Source: Bacteroidaceae bacterium (GTDB taxonomy: Bacteria; Bacteroidota; Bacteroidia; Bacteroidales; Bacteroidaceae). From it: 34,897 nucleotides of DNA. The translations under genes were made by a program, and so were the position numbers. Position 1 is the first letter of the stretch; each line of letters begins with the position of its first letter. The DNA is taken from positions 1 to 34,897 of the forward strand of contig JAGCXU010000100.1 in NCBI GenBank assembly GCA_017961145.1, read 5' to 3'. Below, piece after piece: positions 26,245 through 33,472 of the stretch. The notes beneath the pieces were generated by a model. That model was given only the letters and a program-made list of their open reading frames with translations. It was not told where the DNA came from and ran no database searches.

Positions 26245-27566
26245 TCTATTTCTCCAATCAGAGCGTCTCCCTTTTCGTTCCATTCGCCAAGACGAACCTG
26301 AACGATTGTGTTGTCGAGCCCCTTGCCCTTCAGCTCTTGATTCTTGACTTCCACTCTAATGTAGTTGTCTGTGAAGCCGTGCATTATGCCAGCGTTTTTG
26401 CTGTGTTCGAGCAGGACGGGGCGTGTTTGTCCTTTATATATATTATAATGTGTACGCAGTTTTTTGTCGCTGAGTTTCAGGACTTGCTGGCTGCGTTCGT
26501 GTTTCTGTTCTGGCGAGACGATGCCTGGAATCTGCAGAGCCTTCGTGCCTGGCCGTTCGCTATAGCTGAATACGTGGTATTGGCTTACGGGCATAGCCTC
26601 CATAAAGTTCAGAGCTTCGGCAAACAGTTCGTCTGTCTCGCCACGCATGCCTACGATGACGTCCACGCCGATGAAGGCATCGGGGATGTACGTCAGAACT
26701 TCCTGTATCTTTTCCCCGAAGAACTTCGTGTCGTAGCGTCTGTGCATCAGTCGGAGTACCTCGTCGCTACCGCTTTGCAGCGGGATGTGGAAGTGTGGCA
26801 TGAAAGCTCGGCTCTGGCTGCAGAAGCGGATGACTTCTTCCGTCAACAGGTTAGGCTCGATGCTGCTGATGCGATAGCGCTGGATGCCTTCCGCCTCATC
26901 GAGGGCTTGAAGCAAATCGATGAACCGTTCTCCAGTCGTCTTTCCGAAGTCGCCGATGTTGACACCTGTTAGCACAACCTCCTTACCACCTTGCCGAGCA
27001 GCCTCTTCTGCTTGCTTTACCAGCGAAGCGATACTACCGTTGCGGCTTCTTCCCCTTGCAAAGGGAATGGTGCAGTAAGTGCAGAAGTAGTCACAACCGT
27101 CCTGAACCTTCAGGAAGAAGCGTGTTCTTTCACCACGAGCACAAGCAGGAACGAAAATTCCCCTTTTATCTCCCTCCAAAGCGAGAGTGTCTGTTTTCTC
27201 TGCTTGAAGAGGAGTTGCAATTCGTTCAGCTATCAGCTTCACAATCTCTCCCTTTTGTTTTCCGTCCACGAAGAGAAAGTTTTCTCCCCATAAAGGGGGA
27301 GTTAGAGGAGGTTTGTAGCAGCCTGTAGCTACCATCAGTGCATTCGGATGCTTGCGATGCAGTCGGTTGATGGCTTGTCTGCTCTTGCTGTCCGCCACCT
27401 CTGTGACGCTGCAAGTGTTCACGATGCAGATGTCAGCCGACTCTCCGTTTCTGGCAGTTTCTACGCCTGCAGCCTCCATTTGTTTCTGTATGGTGCTCGT
27501 CTCGGCAAAGTTCAACTTGCAGCCGAGGGTGTAAAAAACAGCCCTTTTACCTTTTAACGCATTCAC
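26241..27566 (-). CDS. mtaB: tRNA t6A37 methylthiotransferase MtaB, with an odd REP-like coding segment
   Basis: This 441-residue radical-SAM enzyme converts t6A37 to ms2t6A37 in tRNAs reading ANN codons. First-cluster cysteines are C16 (YTLGCKLNF), C52 (NTCSV) and C83 (ATGCY). The radical-SAM motif CDYFCTYC gives C158, C162 and C165, followed by IPFARGRSRNG. A TRAM domain closes the protein (YIRVEVKNQELKGKGLDNT). Residues 85-96 (KPPLTPPLWGEN) replace the usual post-cysteine segment and are encoded by a REP-like palindrome. The start is GTG at 27566 because an in-frame stop lies in the -7 box. That puts the start within a few bases of the predicted transcription start. It heads the series of efflux and glycosyltransferase genes. 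Confidence 0.93.
   Translation of the reverse strand: MNALKGKRAVFYTLGCKLNFAETSTIQKQMEAAGVETARNGESADICIVNTCSVTEVADSKSRQAINRLHRKHPNALMVATGCYKPPLTPPLWGENFLFVDGKQKGEIVKLIAERIATPLQAEKTDTLALEGDKRGIFVPACARGERTRFFLKVQDGCDYFCTYCTIPFARGRSRNGSIASLVKQAEEAARQGGKEVVLTGVNIGDFGKTTGERFIDLLQALDEAEGIQRYRISSIEPNLLTEEVIRFCSQSRAFMPHFHIPLQSGSDEVLRLMHRRYDTKFFGEKIQEVLTYIPDAFIGVDVIVGMRGETDELFAEALNFMEAMPVSQYHVFSYSERPGTKALQIPGIVSPEQKHERSQQVLKLSDKKLRTHYNIYKGQTRPVLLEHSKNAGIMHGFTDNYIRVEVKNQELKGKGLDNTIVQVRLGEWNEKGDALIGEIE
27283..27314. repeat. REP-like palindromic repeat inside the mtaB coding sequence
   Basis: CTCCCC (27284-27289), a short loop and GGGGGAG (27295-27301) form a hairpin, followed by TTAGAGGAGG. The pattern of TCTAACTCCCCCTTT type matches a C/T-rich palindromic repeat often met between genes in Bacteroidetes. 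Here it is translated in frame as PPLTPPLWGE. A second C/T-rich piece (27154-27186, encoding LEGDKRGI) may be a related fragment, with less certainty. Confidence 0.55.
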
Positions 27567-27570
27567 GCGA

Positions 27571-27601
27571 CAAAGTTACGCTTTTTTCTTGAAAGTGCCA
27601 A
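27571..27601 (-). promoter_or_regulatory. Promoter of mtaB
   Basis: A -33 TTG (27599-27601) and a -7 TAACTTTG (27571-27578) are separated by 20 bp on the minus strand. Transcription should begin near 27565-27566, essentially at the GTG start codon, so the mRNA would be leaderless or nearly so. Confidence 0.7.
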
Positions 27602-27691
27602 ATTCTTTAAGAAAAGATAAGAAATGCTGCTATTGATTTTCAAGCACTTAGGAAAAACTTGTAAAAAATTATGAAAAAAAGTCGCAAAAAT

Positions 27692-27724
27692 TTGCACGTA
27701 ATTCAAAAAATCGCCGTACCTTTG
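27692..27724 (+). promoter_or_regulatory. Promoter of the cysteine-rich lipoprotein gene
   Basis: A -7 box TACCTTTG (27717-27724) followed by CAG is a strong consensus. The nearest TTG (27692-27694) is 22 bp upstream, slightly long. The predicted leader is about 49 nt and is AT-rich. Confidence 0.65.
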
Positions 27725-27778
27725 CAGCGTTTTAAAGAACAATTGATTGTTTTACAAGTTTTAAAAAGCAAAAAAGAA

Positions 27779-27973
27779 ATGAAAAAGTTAGCATTTTTGT
27801 TCGCAGCTGTTGTAGCTGTATCTTTCGCATCTTGTGGTCAGAAGACTGAGCAGGGCGCCTGCTGCGATAGCGACAGCGTAGCTGTTGAAGAGGCTGTTTG
27901 CGCATGTGATTCTTGCCCAGGCGATAGCGTTTGTGCAAACGATAGCGCTTGTGCTTGCCCCGTAGCTGAGTAA
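27779..27973 (+). CDS. Small cysteine-rich lipoprotein
   Basis: This 64-residue protein has a lipoprotein signal (MKKLAFLFAAVVAVSFASC; lipidated Cys19). The mature part of about 45 residues is strongly acidic and contains eight further Cys (28, 29, 41, 43, 46, 52, 58, 60). They lie in a repetitive CDS / CDSC / GDSVC / NDSAC pattern, an arrangement that suggests metal binding or disulphide cross-linking. An in-frame upstream extension exists but precedes the promoter, so the ATG at 27779 is preferred. It is transcribed alone, from its own promoter to a strong terminator. I do not recognise a named family; small Cys-rich lipoproteins of this type are plausible in Bacteroidales. The function is unknown. 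Confidence 0.75.
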   Translation: MKKLAFLFAAVVAVSFASCGQKTEQGACCDSDSVAVEEAVCACDSCPGDSVCANDSACACPVAE

Positions 27974-28000
27974 TCAACAGCCGAGCAAAAAAGTCTCACG

Positions 28001-28035
28001 AGAGCCGTACCGATAGGTGCGGCTCTCTTTTTTTT
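28001..28035 (+). terminator. Rho-independent terminator of the cysteine-rich lipoprotein gene
   Basis: AGAGCCG (28001-28007) pairs with CGGCTCT (28020-28026), extended inward by ACC/GGT, and is followed by a run of eight T (28028-28035). The position 28 bp after the stop codon is ideal. Confidence 0.9.
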
Positions 28036-28074
28036 GTCTGCTGAAGATAGCTTGCTGCCCATACCTGAAAACGT

Positions 28075-28162
28075 AACGTGTTACGTTTGCGATTTTAACG
28101 TGTTACGTTTGCGATTTTAACGTGTTACGATTGCAATCATAACGTTCTTAGTTTGCCAACTA
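28075..28162. repeat. 22-bp degenerate tandem repeat array, copy 5 (4 units)
   Basis: Units start at 28075, 28097, 28119 and 28141 with an exact 22-bp step, in the orientation of copy 2. The first two are identical (AACGTGTTACGTTTGCG and then ATTTT). The later ones diverge. The array lies between the lipoprotein terminator and the end of the convergent dehydrogenase gene. Confidence 0.88.
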
Positions 28163-28228
28163 TCTTGACGAAGGGCGCAATTGTGGCTGCCCAAAGTCAG
28201 TCGAACGATGAAGGTGGGAAGCAAAGTT

Positions 28229-29185
28229 CTAGATGCGATTCAGCTCTTTTCCTTGCATGAAAGCAGCTACATTTGCGGTTGCAATGTCGATAAGTCGGCG
28301 GCGGGCTGCCACGGATGCCCAGGCAATATGAGGCGTAATGAAGCAATTGGGGGCTGAAATAAGCGGGCTTCCTTTCTTGGGAGGCTCTTCTGAGAGGACA
28401 TCGACGCCAACTGCATAAAGTTTCTTTGCCGCAAGTGCCTCAGCTACAGCCTGTTCGTCGAGCAGAGGTCCGCGACCTGTATTGATGAGGATGGCTGTAG
28501 GCTTCATCAGGGCAAGGCGTTCGCGATTGACAAGATGGTGGGTTCCCTCAGTCAAAGGACAATGCAGACTCACCACATCCGCCTCGCTGAAAAGCTGTTC
28601 ATAACCAGCCGCTTTCCTGATTCCCAACTTGCTCAGCTCCTCTTTCGACTTGCTGCTGACGGCCATGACCTGCATTCCCAAAGCCTGCGCCATCTTTGCC
28701 ACTTGCCGACCTATGTTGCCAAGACCAACGATGCCGAAGGTCATGCCGTCCAATTCGATGAGTGGTGACTTGCTGAAGGAAAAGTCAGGACTCATTTGCC
28801 ATTCGCCATTCCTGACTGCTTCGGCATGAAGTGCCACCTGATTTGTGATGTTCAAAAGGTGAGCCATCACCATTTGGGCAACCGACATTGTGCTGTAAGC
28901 GGGAATGTTAGTCACGGCAATTCCGCGTTGATGGGCTTCCGCGATGTCAACTACATTGTAGCCCGTTGCCAGAACGCCGATGTAGCGCAGCTTGGGCAAG
29001 GCAGCCATAGCCTCAGCATCGATGATGACCTTGTTCGTCAGCAACACTTCCACACCTTCGGCTCGACTCAACAATTCCTCAGGTTTCGTACGTTCGAAGG
29101 CCTCGAGTTCGCCAAGTTCGCGAAGCCCATCCCACGACAAATCGCCAGGGTTAGCCGTATATCCGTCAAGAATAACAATCCTCAT
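28229..29185 (-). CDS. D-2-hydroxyacid dehydrogenase (glycerate dehydrogenase-like)
   Basis: This 318-residue cytoplasmic NAD(P)-dependent enzyme reduces 2-ketoacids to D-2-hydroxyacids, or the reverse. The Rossmann motif GLGNIGRQVAK is followed by the active-site arginine in INTGRGPLLDEQAV, the glutamate region VDVLSEEPP and the catalytic histidine in FITPHIAWAS. The sequence style fits the hydroxypyruvate/glycerate branch, but ketoacid specificity cannot be read by eye. It follows the PreA-like gene by 6 bp and is the last gene of the operon that starts with mscS. It may recycle a keto-acid made in that pathway; this is inference. Confidence 0.9.
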   Translation of the reverse strand: MRIVILDGYTANPGDLSWDGLRELGELEAFERTKPEELLSRAEGVEVLLTNKVIIDAEAMAALPKLRYIGVLATGYNVVDIAEAHQRGIAVTNIPAYSTMSVAQMVMAHLLNITNQVALHAEAVRNGEWQMSPDFSFSKSPLIELDGMTFGIVGLGNIGRQVAKMAQALGMQVMAVSSKSKEELSKLGIRKAAGYEQLFSEADVVSLHCPLTEGTHHLVNRERLALMKPTAILINTGRGPLLDEQAVAEALAAKKLYAVGVDVLSEEPPKKGSPLISAPNCFITPHIAWASVAARRRLIDIATANVAAFMQGKELNRI

Positions 29186-29191
29186 TTCGTC

Positions 29192-30655
29192 TTATTTCCC
29201 TTTCTTGTTGAACCTGTTCGAGAGTCCGATAGCTCCAGTCGGGCAAACGAGTCGGCAGAGATGGCAGCCTACGCATTTCTGACCGATGATGTGTGGCTGG
29301 CGAACATCAAGGTCGAAAGTGATGGCTTGGTGTCCGCCATCGGTACATGAGATATGGCAACGGCCGCAACCTATGCATTTCTCTCGGTCAATCTTCGGCA
29401 GCACCATTGTGTCTCTGTCAAGATCTGCCGGCAGGACAAACGAAGGTAATTGCTCGCCTACGATGTCCTCGATGGTAATTGTCTTGCCTGCTGCGAGCGA
29501 TCGTTCCGTGAGATAAGTCTGCATGCCCATGATGAGGTCGTCGATGATGCGATAGCCATACTGCATGACAGCCGTGCAAACTTGCACATTGCAGCAGCCT
29601 ATCTGAATGAATTCCAAAGCGTCTCTCCATGTTTCTATGCCGCCAATGCCGCTGAACTGGATGTTCTTCATGATGGTGTTCTGCGCCATCTCGAGGATGA
29701 AACGCTGGGCGATAGGCTTCACAGCACGACCCGAGTAGCCTGATATCGTCTTCTTCTCGCTGACTTCAGCCTCGGGAGAGAAGGTGATGCTCTTGATGGT
29801 GTTGATGGCCGAGATGGCGTCTGCTCCTGCAAAGTACGAGCCCATCGCAGGTTGATTGACTTGTGTGATGTTTGGTGTCATCTTGGGGATGACGGGAATC
29901 TTCACGTTTCGCTTGACGTAGGAGGTGTAGAAGGTGACGAGTTCGGGGTTTTGTCCGACATCACTTCCCATGCCTGTTAGTCGCATTTGGGGGCAAGAGA
30001 AGTTCAGCTCAACTGCGTCACAACCAGCTTCTTCCGCCATCTTGGCGAGTTCTATCCACTCTTCTTCGTATTGCCCCATAATGCTGGCAACGACGACTTT
30101 CGACGGGTAGTTCTGCTTCAAGCGCTTCAATATGTCGAAATCGACCTCATAAGGATTTTCGCTCAACTGTTCCATGTTGCGGAATCCGGCAAAGGAAGTG
30201 CCCTCCTTTATCGCGTCGAATCGAGGCGAAACCTCTTGGATGTCTTGCTTGCAGATTGTTTTGTAGAAGACGCCTGCCCAGCCCATATCGAAAGCTCGAG
30301 CTACCATCTCGTAGTTAGTACAAATGGCAGATGAGGCCAGAAAGAATGGGTTCTCGCAAGGGATGCCACAGAAGGTGATGCGCAGAGGCGCGAGTGGTGG
30401 CGGACAAGAGGCTGGCGCGTCAGACTTCTTGAACATCTCTCTCAAACGGATGGGCTGGTCATAGTGGATGCAAGCCTGTTCTGCCCGTTCCAGGTCGACA
30501 TCCGAGCAATCCGCAATCCACCTGCCTGCATTCTTGATGTTGTCAAACCGAATGGCTCGGATGGCACGAGCCGGATCACCCTTAATGCAAGCTTTTGTGC
30601 AAGGAGCGTCTTCGCACAACAGGCAGCGAGCAGCCTCTTCTTTGATGTGTAGCAT
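29192..30655 (-). CDS. PreA-like flavoprotein with N-terminal cysteine motif and two 4Fe-4S clusters
   Basis: This 487-residue protein combines three parts. The N-terminus (1-60) has C11-x2-C14-x4-C19-x3-C23 (CLLCEDAPCTKAC), like the iron-sulfur start of PreT and dihydropyrimidine dehydrogenase. The middle (about 90-395) is a class-1 dihydroorotate/dihydropyrimidine-dehydrogenase-like FMN barrel with ELNFSCPQM (C221) and GSDVGQNPELV. The C-terminus has two ferredoxin motifs, C427-C437 and C461-C471. The FAD/NADPH domains of full dihydropyrimidine dehydrogenase are missing. The residue matching the human catalytic Cys671 appears to be V233, so pyrimidine reduction is uncertain. It lies in an operon with sugar-related genes; its true substrate is open. 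Confidence 0.85.
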   Translation of the reverse strand: MLHIKEEAARCLLCEDAPCTKACIKGDPARAIRAIRFDNIKNAGRWIADCSDVDLERAEQACIHYDQPIRLREMFKKSDAPASCPPPLAPLRITFCGIPCENPFFLASSAICTNYEMVARAFDMGWAGVFYKTICKQDIQEVSPRFDAIKEGTSFAGFRNMEQLSENPYEVDFDILKRLKQNYPSKVVVASIMGQYEEEWIELAKMAEEAGCDAVELNFSCPQMRLTGMGSDVGQNPELVTFYTSYVKRNVKIPVIPKMTPNITQVNQPAMGSYFAGADAISAINTIKSITFSPEAEVSEKKTISGYSGRAVKPIAQRFILEMAQNTIMKNIQFSGIGGIETWRDALEFIQIGCCNVQVCTAVMQYGYRIIDDLIMGMQTYLTERSLAAGKTITIEDIVGEQLPSFVLPADLDRDTMVLPKIDREKCIGCGRCHISCTDGGHQAITFDLDVRQPHIIGQKCVGCHLCRLVCPTGAIGLSNRFNKKGK

Positions 30656-30667
30656 AAGTGTTCTTGT

Positions 30668-31837
30668 TTAAGTTCTACGAATAGTTAGTGGGATAGCTTC
30701 TTTATTTGTCTGGCAGAACGCTTCGGCATCGTCGAGAACGAGTGCCAAATAGCCTCCGCCTCCTGCTCCAGGCATCTTCCATGCAAGCACGCCATCCATC
30801 GCAGAATAGCGGTCGATGTATTCTTGAACGCCTGGCTGAATCATAGCTGGGAACATAGAAACCTGAGCTTCAAACGATGCTTTATATGCCGCAGCAAAGT
30901 CTTGTAGGTCGGTTAGCATGATAGCATCCCAACATTCGTCAGCAGCCTTTGCCAGAGCTTTAACCTTCGGCTGGGTGATATCCCTGCCTTCGACTACCGA
31001 GCAACCAGGTCTGCGGGGAAACATAGGCACCAGACAGAGATGACTTTCCAGCCAGCTGAGGATGTGCTCGTCGCCACATTGCTCAATTCTGTCGGGCCAA
31101 TAACGGGCATTGTAGTGGTGTCTGCACAAACCAGGAACGCATATCCCGATGGCATCTTGTGCTCCGGAAATGATGCCGTCACTTCGTTCTGGGTCATTTT
31201 CAAAGCAAAAGACGAGTTTTGCCAGCATCTCGGCATCCATATCGGGCAGCTTCACAGGCCAAATCTTCTGTATCTGTTTGCGAGTGGAGGTAGAGAGGCC
31301 ACAACGATCTCTTATCTCAAAGTTCGGAACAAGCGAGATGGTAAGAGCCCAACCAGGAGCGAAACAGCTGACATAAGGCTGGTCAATCCACGTTCCAGCA
31401 AGGTCGAGTCGAGTGGGAATCTCGCAAATCTGAGCCTTCAATCCTGTGCTCGAGCGGGCATCTAGGCCTTCTGCAGGTGTCCTTTCGAGTACGATATATT
31501 CTATTCCTCGCTCTTCGCAGAACCGTCGCTTCTCGTCGCTTGCCCCATCCACATTTACCACAAATCGGTCTGGCTTGAGCATCTCTACTGTCGGAATAAA
31601 GTCCATCACGCCACTTCCTTTGTTGATGAAGGCTTCTTTGACATATCGAATGCTCTGCACCATGAAGAGGCGTTCCTGCTCAGGATAGAATGTCTTGTGG
31701 TTCTTGTAGTGCAGTATCGTGTTATCCGAACCGATACCAACATACAAGTCGCCATATTGAGCGGCCTGCTTGAAGAACTCTACATGACCGCTATGCAGCA
31801 AATCATAGCAACCGCTAACAAAGACCTTTTTATTCAT
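30668..31837 (-). CDS. Fused nucleotidyltransferase / GHMP-kinase-like enzyme
   Basis: This 389-residue bifunctional-looking protein has two domains. Residues 1-135 form a cytidylyltransferase-like fold with HSGH (15-18) and a SSTG motif (129-132) in the ISTT position of TagD-type enzymes. Residues about 138-389 resemble sugar GHMP kinases: IPTRLDLAGTW (140-150), a P-loop-like GLSTST (180-185), GAQDAIG (225-231, the GxQDQ motif of HddA/fucokinase-type kinases) and PGAGGGGY (356-363). The kinase domain is compact, with only about 35 residues between motifs 1 and 2. A pathway of sugar phosphorylation followed by nucleotide transfer is the obvious guess. It overlaps the FucP-type permease gene by 4 bp (ATGA), so the imported sugar may be its substrate. 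Confidence 0.75.
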   Translation of the reverse strand: MNKKVFVSGCYDLLHSGHVEFFKQAAQYGDLYVGIGSDNTILHYKNHKTFYPEQERLFMVQSIRYVKEAFINKGSGVMDFIPTVEMLKPDRFVVNVDGASDEKRRFCEERGIEYIVLERTPAEGLDARSSTGLKAQICEIPTRLDLAGTWIDQPYVSCFAPGWALTISLVPNFEIRDRCGLSTSTRKQIQKIWPVKLPDMDAEMLAKLVFCFENDPERSDGIISGAQDAIGICVPGLCRHHYNARYWPDRIEQCGDEHILSWLESHLCLVPMFPRRPGCSVVEGRDITQPKVKALAKAADECWDAIMLTDLQDFAAAYKASFEAQVSMFPAMIQPGVQEYIDRYSAMDGVLAWKMPGAGGGGYLALVLDDAEAFCQTNKEAIPLTIRRT

Positions 31838-33039
31838 TGAACATTGACTATTGAATGTTGACCTTTTCTTTGACTAAACACGCTGTACCCCAGCACCACT
31901 ACAAAGCAGATGAGTGGGACAACGTACGATATCGAGACACCAAACCTGTCGCTGACCATTCCCTGAAGAGGCGTCAGTAGGGCTCCTCCGAGGATTGCCA
32001 TGATAAGTCCGGAGGCACCTATCTTGGCATCATCACCCACGCCCTCGAGAGCTATGCCATAGATGGTTGGGAACTGAAGCGACATGAAGAAACTGATGAG
32101 AACTAAGGCGACGACTGCTATCATGCCACTTCCACTCATCAAAATCACTATGAGGCAGAGCACGATATCCAGTGTCGCAGCCCATGCCATCAGCAGGGCT
32201 GGGCGGAAGAATTTCATCAACCAAGTAAAGAAGAAGCGAGCCACGCAGAAACAGATGATGCTTGCCAAATAGTAAGTCGCTGCATCAGCTTCCGCGATTC
32301 CAAGTTCCTGCATTACCAGTCTGATTGTGAACGACCAGACACATATCTGGGCTCCCACATAGAAGAATTGTGCTATAACGCCCCAAACATATCGTTTGTT
32401 CTTGAACAATCGCCCGAAAGACGCGCTCACACTTCCTTGAGCGCTATCCTTTCCTCCAGGCATTTTCGAGAAAGCCATCACTATCATTATGGCGATGAGT
32501 ACAAAACCAAGCCCCATATAGGTTCCTGAAATACTGCCGAGCGAAATGTCTTGCAGGATGAATTGCTGGCTCAGCAGGATGCCTGTAATGCTTCCAATCG
32601 GGTTGAACGACTGGGCGATGTTGAGCCTTCGAGTAGCTGTTTCAGGCGAACCCATTGAGAGAATGTAGGGATTCGCCGTTGTCTCGAGCACAGAACAGCC
32701 TCCCGCAAGTATGTAGATAGCAATGAGATAGAACAGATAACTCTCTTTGAGAGCGGCTGGATAGAACAGTATGGCTCCTCCTGCATAGAGCAAAAGTCCC
32801 AAGATGATGCCGGCTTTGTAGGAGTATCGCTTGATGAAAAGTGCTGCCGGCAAAGCAAAGCAGAAGTAGGAACCATAGAAGGCAAACTGGATGAGCGATG
32901 TTTCAGTGTCGCTCATCTTCATTACTTTCTTGAAGGCCGCCAGCAAAGTGTCAGTCATGTTGTTGGCCAATCCCCAAAGAAGAAAGAGGATGGAGACCAG
33001 CGCAAAAGGCAGGAAGTATCGTTTCTCGAGTGTTTTCAT
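31834..33039 (-). CDS. FucP-type sugar:H+ symporter (MFS)
   Basis: This 401-residue transporter has 12 membrane segments. It matches the FucP family, which imports L-fucose or related hexoses: FLLWGLANNMTDTLLAAFKK at the end of TM1 holds an acidic residue (D30), and CSVLETTANPYILSMG holds E119. These are the equivalents of the proton-coupling residues of E. coli FucP. It follows a mutarotase gene and precedes the nucleotidyltransferase/GHMP fusion, which overlaps its stop. The last residues (QHSIVNVQ) are coded by a word repeat. The substrate is probably a deoxy-hexose or hexose, but family members vary. Confidence 0.85.
   Translation of the reverse strand: MKTLEKRYFLPFALVSILFLLWGLANNMTDTLLAAFKKVMKMSDTETSLIQFAFYGSYFCFALPAALFIKRYSYKAGIILGLLLYAGGAILFYPAALKESYLFYLIAIYILAGGCSVLETTANPYILSMGSPETATRRLNIAQSFNPIGSITGILLSQQFILQDISLGSISGTYMGLGFVLIAIMIVMAFSKMPGGKDSAQGSVSASFGRLFKNKRYVWGVIAQFFYVGAQICVWSFTIRLVMQELGIAEADAATYYLASIICFCVARFFFTWLMKFFRPALLMAWAATLDIVLCLIVILMSGSGMIAVVALVLISFFMSLQFPTIYGIALEGVGDDAKIGASGLIMAILGGALLTPLQGMVSDRFGVSISYVVPLICFVVVLGYSVFSQRKGQHSIVNVQ
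31835..31862. repeat. Word repeat at the FucP / fusion-gene overlap
   Basis: TTGAACATTGACTATTGAATG is a short self-similar word series. It covers the last codons of the FucP gene and the ATG of the next gene, so it supplies both the C-terminal tail and part of the coupled start. Confidence 0.5.
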
Positions 33040-33082
33040 TAAAAGTTTCTTATTTTCTTATTATCACATTGTCTTATTATTC

Positions 33083-33460
33083 TTACTCATATAGGTAGAA
33101 CATCCGCTCCATCATCTGCCATTTCTCGTCGCTTGTAGCTTCGGAACTGCAGCCCTGAAACTGGCTGACGAAGGCTTCCCACTCAGCCTGGCGAGGCAGT
33201 GTGGCGAGCCGAGCCATCGCTTTGTCCCAGTCGAAATCGTGGGGAGCATCTACTATCATGACCAACATGCTGCCCAAGATGTAGATTTCCATCTCGAGGA
33301 TGCCGACCTCTCGAATGCCCTCGCGAACCTCCTTCCAGTTGTATTCCTTGGAATGCCACTTGATGTATTCGCGCCTTGCCTCTTCGTCGGAGTTGAGCGT
33401 AAGAGTCTGCACAAACCGCTTCGTTGGCCCTTGAAACTGCTTTTGAATGTATCCTTCCAT
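33083..33460 (-). CDS. L-rhamnose/L-fucose-type mutarotase (RhaM family)
   Basis: This 125-residue small alpha/beta dimeric-barrel protein fits the RhaM/DUF718 family that interconverts sugar anomers. Visible family features are KEYNWKEVREGIREVGILEMEIYILGSMLVMIVDA, DFDWDKAMARLATLPRQAEWEAFV and the aromatic-rich end MFYLYE. The conserved His-containing motif region (KWHSKEY) fits the active site. Length is normal for the family. It lies 13 bp after mscS and 44 bp before the FucP gene, which supports a role in handling the imported sugar. Confidence 0.82.
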   Translation of the reverse strand: MEGYIQKQFQGPTKRFVQTLTLNSDEEARREYIKWHSKEYNWKEVREGIREVGILEMEIYILGSMLVMIVDAPHDFDWDKAMARLATLPRQAEWEAFVSQFQGCSSEATSDEKWQMMERMFYLYE

Positions 33461-33472
33461 GTCCGAGGCCTA

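Noticed and set aside
25210..26283. Longer glycosyltransferase start at 26283
   Set aside because: It would add 13 residues lying inside mtaB and before the conserved first strand; the ATGA overlap at 26241-26244 is the more usual arrangement.
30668..31837. GHMP-kinase domain judged to lack its P-loop
   Set aside because: On closer reading GLSTST at residues 180-185 fits the second motif, so the domain is called compact rather than broken.
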